64,000 bases of DNA. Origin: Pseudomonas gingeri (lineage in GTDB: Bacteria > Pseudomonadota > Gammaproteobacteria > Pseudomonadales > Pseudomonadaceae). The DNA is taken from NCBI RefSeq assembly GCF_013385425.1, contig NZ_JACAQA010000043.1:1-64000 (forward strand), given 5' to 3'. Made by a program: the position numbers and the translations under genes. Below the pieces are notes generated by a model, which did no database searches, was not told the origin of the DNA, and worked only from the letters and a program-made list of their open reading frames with translations. Positions 1 through 8,319 of this stretch are shown one piece after another. Position 1 is the first letter of the stretch; each line of letters opens with the position of its first letter.

Positions 1-12
1 CGGGATCAGTTG

Positions 13-197
13 ACCACTACAGTTGTTAGGTGAACGCCCATTTTTTGGATTAAAAATGACTCCCGCCCGAATGACACTAAACTTAAGATCCGATAGGACG
101 ATGTAAACTGAAGGGCGAGATCGACCTGGAAAGCCGAGCAATTTGGCGGCACCGATACAAGGTGTGTGATTCGCATGGCAATGGCAACTGTAGTGGT
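13..197. repeat. 13-bp inverted repeat pair flanking about 160 bp
   Basis: Positions 13-25 (ACCACTACAGTTG) are exactly complementary to 185-197. The 159 bases between the arms carry no open reading frame I can support. The pair lies downstream of the retron reverse transcriptase gene. It could be the boundary of a small structured RNA, an end of a mobile element, or chance. I cannot assign it. Confidence 0.4.
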
Positions 198-268
198 TGG
201 CCATTGACTATGGACTAAGACTCGCTCAAAAAGCCCTGTTTTTTGCGAATATGAGCCTGCACAGACTA

Positions 269-2029
269 CTACCTTATCAAATCATAATGTTCTAAACACA
301 TAGTGATTCTGCTCAACAGCACATCAAACCCAGAAAAATCAATGGTATCTTTGTTAGCCACAACTACCTTACTCGCGAATATTTCTTTACCGAACTCGGT
401 GTTCTTATCCATGTTATTTTCAGGATTAAACGACTTCCCCGAAATTTTAATATTACGTGTCGCTGGACTGAAGAGGCTTTCAATTGCCGAAAACTCTCCT
501 TTGGGGCCTAAGGGATTCAGCACCACATAGAGATTTTTAGTAACATGAATAAAGTCTGCTTTTCGAAATTCACTCTTGCTCAATGTATCAGGGTAAGGAG
601 TTCCGGAAAGCTTCCCTTTTAGCAATCCGTCGATACTATTGAAGCCCGAATCGTTATCTAATACAACAACCACAGGATTTTTCGGTTTCGGCGCATTATA
701 AAATTTGTAATGTTCCTCAAATGAATTAAGGAATACATGAAGGTAAGACGTGCCGCCGTAGAGCTGTAGCAAAAAACGGGTGCGTTCGGTGTAGTTCATG
801 AACGAGACCAGTAGTTTATAAGGGTTTGCTGCAGATTTAGGTATGGCTAACCGTGGATATTTCAGGGCAAGCTTGTTCAGAGCAGATTTCAAATAAACGT
901 TATCAGTTTTCCCTTCACATAGTATTGTTGCAGTCTCATTACCATAAAAATGGCGATAGTATAAGAAACGACTGAATACTACCTCTCTCCCTGTCAAAAG
1001 TTTGCGCGTATTGATTAGATGATTGGACAATGCGTATTCTGGATTCAGCGGAGGATGCTGTCTCAAACGATTAAAATAATCAATTTGATCAATGAAATTT
1101 AGCTGACCCTGGAGTTCAAAAATATTCCCTTCAATAAATTTTCCGTCAACCTTTTTAGTAAATGATCCACTTTTGAATAATGAGTGGCATTGAGACCTTA
1201 CTGTTCTCCAGTATTCATATCTTGTGTTTGGCTTTTTGTTTACAATCAGACCGGTAACGTCTTGACGCGAATCCATATATTGAATTCTTGTCTTTTTATG
1301 GTTGAGCTCAAAGCCGGCGCGTTTGATTTCGCTTTTGAGCTTTTTTCCAGGGGTATAGCTTCCTACATCTTCTTTCATTATTTGCGAAGGAAACACTTTT
1401 TCTCTGGTGGAAAAAGTCAGATCGTCAGCGTACCTAGAATACGTACATGAGTGGGACCGCGCCAACGCCGCAAGCCTTATGTCTAAAATATTTGTAATAA
1501 GATTAGTGATTACAGGAGAGCAAGGACTACCCTGCGGTAGTTTATTATCATGACATGCAATTTGTGCGATGGCTGTAGCAATGTCTGGGTTTAGACAGAA
1601 CTCTCGATTAGTTATGAAAAAACCTCTAACTCGCCCAAAATTAAAACTATCAAAAAAATCTTTCAGGTCCACATTGAGAATATTTTTCTTATGCAGATGC
1701 ATCATGGCATTTGTAATGATCGAGCGCTTGCGCACGAAGCCGTGTGAAAGTGTAGATTTTGAATCACTCCCTCCCACCCAAGCTTTCTCTATTTCTTCAC
1801 TACAGTCCTGCAACAACAGAGAAAGAGAAGTCTGCAATGCTTTCAGTCGTTCAGATGGAGCGTAGATCGTGCGAGTTCCGCCGCTCTTTTTCGGAATTGT
1901 AAAGCTTTGATACTGTGTTGAAGGCTTGAGTTTATATAATAGATAAGTGAAGGCTGCTGGTTTAAAACCCAAAAGCAGTGCAAGCTCAGACTTCGTACGC
2001 ACAGCTCGAAGAGCGTCTACTTTTCTCAT
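269..2029 (-). CDS. Retron reverse transcriptase fused to a C-terminal Toprim domain (Ec67 type)
   Basis: The protein has 586 residues. The N-terminal half is a retron reverse transcriptase: the retron-specific NAxxH motif at 107-111, VDLKDFFDS at 120-128, LPQGSPCSP at 164-172, catalytic YADD at 200-203, and the VTG motif at 258-260. The C-terminal part shows a Toprim-like pattern: the acidic CEGKTD at 371-376 and LDNDSG at 457-462. As I recall, retron Ec67 has this same RT-Toprim fusion and the same length. The enzyme should make a branched RNA-DNA (msDNA) from the RNA gene immediately upstream, and the Toprim part is the presumed toxic effector in phage defence. The ATG start has only a weak Shine-Dalgarno sequence. 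Base composition is AT-rich compared with the rest of the window, suggesting transfer. Confidence 0.93.
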   Translation of the reverse strand: MRKVDALRAVRTKSELALLLGFKPAAFTYLLYKLKPSTQYQSFTIPKKSGGTRTIYAPSERLKALQTSLSLLLQDCSEEIEKAWVGGSDSKSTLSHGFVRKRSIITNAMMHLHKKNILNVDLKDFFDSFNFGRVRGFFITNREFCLNPDIATAIAQIACHDNKLPQGSPCSPVITNLITNILDIRLAALARSHSCTYSRYADDLTFSTREKVFPSQIMKEDVGSYTPGKKLKSEIKRAGFELNHKKTRIQYMDSRQDVTGLIVNKKPNTRYEYWRTVRSQCHSLFKSGSFTKKVDGKFIEGNIFELQGQLNFIDQIDYFNRLRQHPPLNPEYALSNHLINTRKLLTGREVVFSRFLYYRHFYGNETATILCEGKTDNVYLKSALNKLALKYPRLAIPKSAANPYKLLVSFMNYTERTRFLLQLYGGTSYLHVFLNSFEEHYKFYNAPKPKNPVVVVLDNDSGFNSIDGLLKGKLSGTPYPDTLSKSEFRKADFIHVTKNLYVVLNPLGPKGEFSAIESLFSPATRNIKISGKSFNPENNMDKNTEFGKEIFASKVVVANKDTIDFSGFDVLLSRITMCLEHYDLIR

Positions 2030-2055
2030 TTTATCGCTTCAAGCGGAGGGGGAAG

Positions 2056-2183
2056 GTGGCTTATGGGCACTCTTACGCTACTGTAGGGACTGTCAAGAAG
2101 CGACAAGTCTCATAGGGGGCAATCCTTTCGGACAATTTTTCCACTGATCGCGATACGCGATCCAAAATCTGCCCATAAGCCAC
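2056..2183 (-). ncRNA. Retron msr-msd RNA
   Basis: The region sits 26 bp before the reverse transcriptase start, on the same strand. Its ends are a perfect 14-bp inverted repeat, 2056-2069 against 2170-2183, which fits the a1/a2 arms of a retron RNA. Read on the minus strand, the 5' arm is followed by an AGATTTT stretch, a hairpin with a perfect 7-bp stem (GATCGCG, loop TAT), and a GTCC-GAAA-GGAT hairpin. Next comes an msd-like hairpin with a bulged stem (GAC-T-TGTC pairing with GACA-GTC). The total of about 128 nt suits an Ec67-like element. The branching guanosine and the msd end cannot be fixed by eye. Confidence 0.82.
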
Positions 2184-2188
2184 TTCAG

Positions 2189-2217
2189 AAGATAGCAAAT
2201 AGCTAGCACACTTTCAA
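2189..2217 (-). promoter_or_regulatory. Sigma-70 promoter of the retron operon
   Basis: On the minus strand there is a -35 TTGAAA (2212-2217), a 17-bp spacer and a -10 TATCTT (2189-2194). Transcription would begin at about 2182-2183, exactly at the first base of the a1 arm of the retron RNA. The match of spacing and predicted start supports both the promoter and the RNA boundary. Confidence 0.7.
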
Positions 2218-2595
2218 GCCTTACCTTCAGTTGAGACTGTAGCGTATGAAGGGGTATATATTGTGGCTCCAAGATGTAGAGACTAACCAAAGTACGCTAA
2301 AATCCGACCTCATCAACAACATATATTGATACTTTGGTTGCTAGCCTAGCGACTGTCCACTTGTGGCCGATTGCCGCCAGTCACACTGGACATCTGAGAA
2401 AAATGGGACGGCGGGCTCAACCGGTCAGTGCAACAAGATGCTGTAAGCGATCAGCCGACGTCTCAGGATAGAAAATAAATCTGTCACATTTTCACTACAA
2501 GCGATATGAACTTTCTGGCGCGGACTGGGGCATAGATCGCCGATCTTTTTACTACATATCGGTGCACCGGACGCCCGAGAGCTGATGCCCGCTTG
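2218..2595. other. Non-coding stretch between retron promoter and IS relic
   Basis: No open reading frame, tRNA or clear hairpin is supported here. The only notable item is the left copy of a 29-bp imperfect repeat at 2364-2392, which recurs at 10094-10122. Confidence 0.5.
2364..2392 (+). repeat. Left copy of 29-bp imperfect direct repeat
   Basis: The segment starts TGGCCGATTGCCGCC and continues to GGACA. It matches 10094-10122 at 25 of 29 positions, in the same orientation, with the first 15 bases identical. The two copies enclose the IS5 relic, Gabija genes, IS3 element and a hypothetical gene. Similar motifs are, I believe, scattered through Pseudomonas intergenic DNA, so an island boundary is only a suggestion. 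Confidence 0.5.
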
Positions 2596-2700
2596 ATGCT
2601 CAACGGCGTGCTGTGGGGGCTTTACTCGAGCGCAGCCTGGCGGGACATGCCCGATCGATTCGGCCCGTGATCAATGGTCTATCAGCGATTTCGAAGCCCT
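2596..2700 (+). pseudogene. Relic of an IS5-family transposase (N-terminal part)
   Basis: Reading from the ATG at 2596, the frame gives MLNGVLWGLYSSAAWRDMP and then a few residues typical of the N-terminal conserved region of IS5-type transposases. The frame is broken by a TGA where the family has tryptophan (GPW to GP-stop), after which SMVYQRF continues in frame. Neither flank gives the rest of the transposase. This is a dead fragment that marks past insertion activity next to the defence genes. Confidence 0.6.
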
Positions 2701-2964
2701 GCGCCGCCCCGCCTGCTGGAGCTGTTGCAGCGCCAGCGCTGGAAAACGAGCGCGACAGTCGGTGACCGCTAATATTTCGCGCTCCATGCTGCAACGTAAG
2801 ATAAAACTTTACGGCATCGTGCAGCCGAACCATCTGGAATGAATTACAACAGCCATCAGGCCATCATTCAAGAATCAACTCGGACCGGAAAATGTCCCGA
2901 TTTACAACGTCGCGGTTTTCTCATCATCGTGAATTAGGATACAAATAATTTCAGACCCACTTGC

Positions 2965-3753
2965 TCACTCGAAGCTTCTGAAAAGCTCCGTTGCCTCATC
3001 ATCGGAAAGCCCCCTCATGAACAGTTCATAGCTTTTCATTTCCTCTGCCGTAGGAACGGTGAAGTCTGGAATCGCCCGAATTCCATCAGCAATGTCCCTG
3101 CGAGAAATATTTCCCTGAATAATCATGCCGCTATTCATCTGATACTCCAGCGAGCCGCATTCCCGGTTCATGTACCCCACAGTACCACCCACCATCATCG
3201 CGCTAGGACGCTTCCTGACCTCATGCTTGGCGAGGGCGACACGTAGGGTCTCCAGCCTAATGAAAAGGAAATTGATACGCGCCAGATCGTCCTCCAGCGC
3301 CTTCACAAGCGAGGGGTCATCAATCAGAGCCTGAACCTCATCCGCCCTTTGTAGAGCTGTGTAGTTGATATATCCCCGGTCGCGGTTGAGGTCTTTGAGC
3401 TTTAGGTGAAGTCCTGAATTCTCAGCAGTTTTGACGTAGCCTTTGGCTTTCTCAATCCACGTTCGCATGACCTCATAAGCGCTGAAAATCCACATCTGTG
3501 ACTGAGCGGCAAGGAAGACCGAGTCATAGGGGTTGGAGGTTTCGTTGAATTTCGCACGGAGGTAGTCGTACTCCAAATCCATCACGAATTCATCGACGAT
3601 GGTCAGGTTCATCGACTGACTGACAAGGTTCATATCCGTGCTGAAGAATTTCAGCGATGTCAGAGACTCACCCAATGCGTATTGGGGAATCTGATCTGGG
3701 TGGAGATAGGAAGGCACATAGTCCCTGTCATGGCCGTAGTCATCGTCAATCAT
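2965..3753 (-). CDS. Hypothetical protein downstream of Gabija
   Basis: The protein has 262 residues and I do not recognise it. The ATG at 3753 has a strong ribosome site (GGAGGG, six bases before the start). There is no signal peptide or membrane segment. The middle part is predicted helical and charged (about residues 85-180), and the N-terminus is acidic with several Asp/Tyr. It is transcribed in the same direction as gajA and gajB, starting 180 bp after the gajB stop. It may be an accessory gene of that defence cassette or simply cargo. No catalytic motif is evident to me. Confidence 0.75.
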   Translation of the reverse strand: MIDDDYGHDRDYVPSYLHPDQIPQYALGESLTSLKFFSTDMNLVSQSMNLTIVDEFVMDLEYDYLRAKFNETSNPYDSVFLAAQSQMWIFSAYEVMRTWIEKAKGYVKTAENSGLHLKLKDLNRDRGYINYTALQRADEVQALIDDPSLVKALEDDLARINFLFIRLETLRVALAKHEVRKRPSAMMVGGTVGYMNRECGSLEYQMNSGMIIQGNISRRDIADGIRAIPDFTVPTAEEMKSYELFMRGLSDDEATELFRSFE

Positions 3754-3933
3754 GAGCGCCCTCCCCCGTGTGGGATCCTATTATTCAATTGATCCGCAAT
3801 CAGTTTTTAACTCATCAAGAATGTCTTGCGAAATATCAACACCTGGAGACGTATTTTGGAAGACTACAAGCCGAAGGAAATAGGAATGACATGCCTGAGA
3901 ATGCCGTGCGTGGTGTTGGGCACAATACCTCTT

Positions 3934-5697
3934 TCAGTTACCCGGCTCTGGGGGAAGCTCAATGACGCATTCGTCGCCGAACCAAGCTGTAATCTGCCGA
4001 AGCGCATTTGGACTGAGCAGTTGGGTAAACAATAGTGCCAAACGTATTTTTGGACGTGAGCACGCCACGTAGAAGAGGTTGCGATTGTTTTCGAATCGCG
4101 CACGCTTATCCGCAGGAGGCCCAGCCTGACACCATTCGAGCATTTCAGCGAAGTTGTACTCGTTCCAGCCGCGTCCCAGGACAACGACCACATTCTCAAA
4201 CTCAGCTCCCTTGACCCCATGCTTGGTCGCGAAGGGCGTGTGCCCATCGATGAACTCATCAAGTGCTATCAATTCACGATAAGGTACCCCGCGCAACTTT
4301 CGCAGCTGCGTAACCCGCCGAGGTTCTTCGTCACTCACCTCTTCCCCAGCAGCCTCCAACCTTTGCTCGTTCCGCACCACGGCATCGGGCAATTGCATTT
4401 GGGGCACCCTGCGGAGGTGATCAATTACGTCGCCAATGGTTCCTGTCAGCCTCAGCTCGTCCAGTGTGTCCATGGCTTCGACCCACGCCACTTTATCGCC
4501 ATGCTGACGGATTGTTGGACGGTCACTCGCCAGGTGTTTGAACATTTCGCCATAACGGCGCTGAGCGTATGCCGCGCAAGCGGGTTCAAGATGATCAGTA
4601 AGGTACTTTATGTGCGGATCTTCTTTTTTTAACCACGACTCATTGAACCGCCCAAATATCGGTGGAATGGACTCGTAGCCCTGCTCCCGGGCAATGCCGC
4701 TATGGTTGAGGATCAAAATCTTGGTTTTCTTGGGAGAGAAGTCCCATCCTTCAGCGATGAGCTGCGCTTTCAGGTATAAAAAATATGCACGTGCAGCATC
4801 AGGGCTAGTATCACCTTTCCAATGCCCACCACCCTGTCCTGTTCGTCTAACGCCAGGCCAACCATTGGTGTGAAACACCCGAGCCTCACCGATCAATTCG
4901 GGGTCACTCACCATCTGAAGTAATTCCGGCCGCATGTGATTGAGTACGTCGACAATACGAGAGGCAGATCGGAAATTTGCGTTTTTGTCGATCACCTGAA
5001 GAGCTTCATGTTCAACCAAACCACAACCTGAACCGTAGATTTTTTGCCAATGATCCCCAAAGAGACCAATCAATGGCCCCTCTGCACGATCCAAAAACCA
5101 TGACCGTAACGCTTCGAAGAACTGCTCATCGGTGTCCTGATACTCGTCGATAAACAAAATGGGATATCGCGAGGTGATCACCGCCCTGAATTTCTGCGAC
5201 GGTAACGCTTGAATCATCAAGGTGAGCACATCTTCATGCCGAATTGAGACTTCTTCGTCAGAGACCCTAGGGATGCCCATTTCGTAATGGATTCGTCTCC
5301 CGCCTATGCCTCCCAGAGGTTCAAAGCGCTCTCGCCAAAAGTCTTGGCCACTGAGGAAGGTCCGAAGCGAGGTCTGAAAATCCTTGAGAACAGACCAGCA
5401 GAAGCCATGCACCGTCTCTGCTCGGATCGCAGGGTGGGCCTGGAAACGAGAGATGATTTCGTCTTTCGCAACGTTGGTATAGGTGATGCACGCAATCTGC
5501 TGCCCCTGACGGACCAAGGCAGTTCCCCTACGTTCGATCAGAAGGCTCAGAGCCTTCTCCAGAGAGTACGTTTTGCCCGCACCTGCTCCGGCTTCGAGTC
5601 GAAAACTTTGGCCTTCGTCGAGACATGCGAACATGCGTTCTAGTGCTTGTCGACCGGCAATATCTGCTGGGCTCTCCTGACGGTTAGGCATCACCAT
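3934..5697 (-). CDS. gajB: Gabija helicase GajB (UvrD-like superfamily 1A)
   Basis: The 587-residue protein has the full set of SF1A helicase motifs. These are the Walker A GAGAGKTYS at 37-45, CITYTNVAKDE (Ia) at about 70-80, the DEYQD box at 184-188, FGDHWQKIYG (III), NANFRSASRI (IV), KHGVKGAEFENV (V) and FYVACSRPK (VI). In Gabija systems GajB partners with GajA to form a large anti-phage complex. The gene overlaps the gajA stop by 14 bp if it starts at 5697. An in-frame ATG at 5691 has better spacing to the AGAGG ribosome site and may be the true start. It is longer than the Bacillus protein (about 500 aa as I recall), so this is a variant. Confidence 0.88.
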   Translation of the reverse strand: MVMPNRQESPADIAGRQALERMFACLDEGQSFRLEAGAGAGKTYSLEKALSLLIERRGTALVRQGQQIACITYTNVAKDEIISRFQAHPAIRAETVHGFCWSVLKDFQTSLRTFLSGQDFWRERFEPLGGIGGRRIHYEMGIPRVSDEEVSIRHEDVLTLMIQALPSQKFRAVITSRYPILFIDEYQDTDEQFFEALRSWFLDRAEGPLIGLFGDHWQKIYGSGCGLVEHEALQVIDKNANFRSASRIVDVLNHMRPELLQMVSDPELIGEARVFHTNGWPGVRRTGQGGGHWKGDTSPDAARAYFLYLKAQLIAEGWDFSPKKTKILILNHSGIAREQGYESIPPIFGRFNESWLKKEDPHIKYLTDHLEPACAAYAQRRYGEMFKHLASDRPTIRQHGDKVAWVEAMDTLDELRLTGTIGDVIDHLRRVPQMQLPDAVVRNEQRLEAAGEEVSDEEPRRVTQLRKLRGVPYRELIALDEFIDGHTPFATKHGVKGAEFENVVVVLGRGWNEYNFAEMLEWCQAGPPADKRARFENNRNLFYVACSRPKIRLALLFTQLLSPNALRQITAWFGDECVIELPPEPGN

Positions 5698-7756
5698 TGC
5701 CTCTTTCAGCGGCTATTACCTGGCCGGCAGCCTCTGCGACGGCGGCCATTGCTTGGACAGCTACCTGTGCATCGACGACCGGAGCGCCAACGGCTAACCA
5801 TCGCAATCCTTCTGCGATATATCTAGGCACCGCCCAATTCGTATCCTCAATCGCATATTTCAGAGCGAACTCAGATTTTTTCTGATCAGCCGCAAGCCCA
5901 TAAGCCAAAAGCGCTGCATCACCTTGGCCTAAATCAAATCGGCCCAGATTTGCCAGAATGAAGGCGTCCTCAAAACTCCTTCCCGATGGTCCATCGGCCA
6001 CCTCAGGTACCTGGTACGCCAGGCGCCTAGTTCCCTTCGTCCTCTCTGCCGACGTTTTTGCAAGCAGTTGCGTCGGAGAGATGTTGGGTTCAAACCAGTC
6101 CTTGAGGCATCCATTGCTGGTGAACTGGCCTTCTGCTACGGGACAAGCCTTTCGTTTGTTGTCCGCGTTTGGCTTAACGGAATCGATATCCGTCACAATC
6201 AGGGTACGCAGCTCCAGGAAGGAGAGAAGGTCATGGAATCGGTGCGCATACGCCCCACCAACTTCCATCACAGTCACGTATTGACTCGCAAGCTTAGGCT
6301 CGCCGACCGCGGCTGCGTCAGTTTTGGCAATCATGGTCGGCAGAAGCAGACGCTCAGATGTGCCTTCAACCAAAATTGCCTTGTCTGCAAAGAACAGATC
6401 ACAGCGCGTGAGCGTGAGGTACTGGTACAGAAAGTCTCTATCCGGCAGGGACACGCCCCCCATCCCCTGTCTGAGGTCCTTGATTTTTGACTGCCGGATA
6501 CCGTGTTCATCGGCCGCTGACAAGAAGTAACGCATGGTTTCAAAGCGCGCCTCGTTGGCCATATGCGGAGAGTGAGTGGAAATCACAAACTGCACTGGCC
6601 ATGGCCGACTGTCGTTCAGCTGCTTCTCAAACTCCCCTTTGATCAGATGGAGCTGACGGATGAAGACCTCCTGCATCTGGGGATGCAAGTGTGCTTCAGG
6701 CTCTTCGATGAAAATGAGGTGGACACTTGCCGCTGCTGGCGTTGCCTGGAACTCCCTGAAAAATTTCAGCAACTGAAGAAGGATGTATACCAGGTTGCGA
6801 ACGCCTAAACCGTTGTAGCTCTCCGGCAAAGTCAGCCCATTTACGCCCCGATACCTAACCTGCGTATGGTCTTTAAGCAGCCGCTCGACATCAAAGGTCG
6901 TGACGGTAGTAAGGCCGGGATCATCGAGCCCCGGGTATCCAAACAGCTCGAATGTCGGGAGTAGGGATGTCAGGCCGGCATTGAAGCCGTCATGAAGATC
7001 TTTCTGAATTTTTTCAACGGCACCGTGAAGTTGTTCAGCGGTTGTGCGCTTTTGAGGATCAGTCGGATCCGTCAAGGCCGACTGGAAAAGCACCTCAACC
7101 ACTTTGCCAAGAACATCGCGCTCCCGATGCGTGTCGTCGTCCAGTCCGCGTTGCGCATTGATAAATCCTCCGCGGATCAGGGTGGTGAGAGATCTGAGTT
7201 CAAGATCCTTTCGATTCGTGGGGTCGTTAGGGTCGACAGCTTCAAGTCGAGCCTCGTAAGACGATGCTAGGCGTACCTTGATCAGGTTAAAAAACGCAGA
7301 CCGCTCAAGTTGTTCATCTCCGGGCAGCGGAATTGCCTCAAACAATGAATCCAGAGCTGTAGGTTTCGACCCATACGTGAGGACGATGCGTGCGCACGAA
7401 CAATCTGGATCAAGATCCACAATGCACTCGCTGAGCGAACCCAGATCTGGCGCGTTGATGTCGTAAGAAATGTCCAGCGTGACTTGGACCGCTGGAAGCA
7501 TGGCTGCGACGTCGGCACGGGGAACACCATTATGCAACGCATCAAATGCTGTCCAAAACCGCTCGTGGCAGCCGAGGGAAAAGTCCTCCAATTTGAAAGA
7601 GGGCACCCTGTCCGAGAGCAGCCGACGAAACACCTCGGCAATAGACGTTTTGCCACAATTGTTCCGCCCGACAATCAAAGTGGTTCCAGCTTCAAGCCCA
7701 AGACTGACGTCTTGAAGCAACCTGAAATTCTGAATCTCAACGCGCTCGATCTGCAT
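5684..7756 (-). CDS. gajA: Gabija nuclease GajA (ATPase-Toprim, OLD-like)
   Basis: I place the start at the ATG at 7756 (690 residues), which has TAGGG upstream; an upstream in-frame ATG at 7789 has no ribosome site. The N-terminal ABC-type ATPase shows the Walker A GRNNCGKTS at 30-38, a signature region near 312-320, the Walker B LIFIEEPEAH at 347-356, and THSPH at 394-398. A C-terminal Toprim domain follows, with EG at 464-465 and VTDIDS at 521-526. This is the OLD-family layout of GajA, a DNA endonuclease controlled by its ATPase. The gene is immediately followed by the overlapping helicase gene, the Gabija arrangement. An OLD-type nuclease with a helicase outside Gabija is the alternative but less likely. 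Confidence 0.88.
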   Translation of the reverse strand: MQIERVEIQNFRLLQDVSLGLEAGTTLIVGRNNCGKTSIAEVFRRLLSDRVPSFKLEDFSLGCHERFWTAFDALHNGVPRADVAAMLPAVQVTLDISYDINAPDLGSLSECIVDLDPDCSCARIVLTYGSKPTALDSLFEAIPLPGDEQLERSAFFNLIKVRLASSYEARLEAVDPNDPTNRKDLELRSLTTLIRGGFINAQRGLDDDTHRERDVLGKVVEVLFQSALTDPTDPQKRTTAEQLHGAVEKIQKDLHDGFNAGLTSLLPTFELFGYPGLDDPGLTTVTTFDVERLLKDHTQVRYRGVNGLTLPESYNGLGVRNLVYILLQLLKFFREFQATPAAASVHLIFIEEPEAHLHPQMQEVFIRQLHLIKGEFEKQLNDSRPWPVQFVISTHSPHMANEARFETMRYFLSAADEHGIRQSKIKDLRQGMGGVSLPDRDFLYQYLTLTRCDLFFADKAILVEGTSERLLLPTMIAKTDAAAVGEPKLASQYVTVMEVGGAYAHRFHDLLSFLELRTLIVTDIDSVKPNADNKRKACPVAEGQFTSNGCLKDWFEPNISPTQLLAKTSAERTKGTRRLAYQVPEVADGPSGRSFEDAFILANLGRFDLGQGDAALLAYGLAADQKKSEFALKYAIEDTNWAVPRYIAEGLRWLAVGAPVVDAQVAVQAMAAVAEAAGQVIAAERGNGDA

Positions 7757-7926
7757 GATGTCCCTACCGTGAAATCGTATGGCCATCAATGTAGATGCAA
7801 ACGCAGAGTAGTCAATACCGACTCAAAAATGCACTCTGACGTCGACGATTAAAGTTCTCTCGTGAACGAGCCCCATGAAAGACAGGACACCGTTCCCCCC
7901 TTAAGATAAGGGATAGGCAAACGGGT

Positions 7927-8319
7927 ATGTTTATGACTAACAGCAACGATAAGGGTGGCGAGCTGCTCGGCCAGGAACGCCGACGCCGCTGGAGTACCGA
8001 CCAGAAGCTGGCCATGGTTCGCGAGAGCCTTGAGCCTGGGCAAAGCGTGTCCGTGGTTGCCCGGCGCAACGGCATCAACGCCAACCAGCTGTTCCTGTGG
8101 CGCAAGCTGTACCAGGACGGAAGCCTGTCGGCGGTTAGTGCTGGCGAGGCCGTGGTGCCGGCGTCTGAGCTGAGTGATGCACTCAAACAGATCCGCGAAT
8201 TGCAACGGATGTTGGGCAAGAAGACGATGGAAGCGGAAGTCCTCAAAGAGGCCGTGGAGATCGCCCGGTCGCGAAAATGGATTGCGCACTCACCCTTGTT
8301 GCCGGGGGACGACCAGTGA
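7927..8319 (+). CDS. IS3-family transposase OrfA
   Basis: The 130-residue protein carries an N-terminal helix-turn-helix (about 20-60, with RRRRWSTDQK and the NQLFLWRKLYQ recognition region). A leucine-rich coiled segment follows (ELSDALKQIRELQRMLGKK, about 80-98) of the kind that mediates OrfA multimerisation. Its end overlaps orfB by 43 bp in another frame, as needed for a programmed frameshift that makes the OrfAB transposase. A GCGAAAATG stretch just before the orfB start is a possible slippery site, though it lacks the classic six-A run. The start could also be the ATG at 7933. Confidence 0.88.
   Translation: MFMTNSNDKGGELLGQERRRRWSTDQKLAMVRESLEPGQSVSVVARRNGINANQLFLWRKLYQDGSLSAVSAGEAVVPASELSDALKQIRELQRMLGKKTMEAEVLKEAVEIARSRKWIAHSPLLPGDDQ

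Noticed and set aside
2771..2842. Possible helix-turn-helix relic (NISRSMLQRKIKLYGI)
   Set aside because: It resembles the Fis-type end of a sigma-54 activator, but only about 20 residues are visible and upstream frames do not continue it. Too short to annotate.
3864..4262. 132-codon minus-strand frame overlapping the end of gajB
   Set aside because: It is out of frame with gajB, serine/arginine rich, and covers the helicase motif VI region that gajB clearly encodes.
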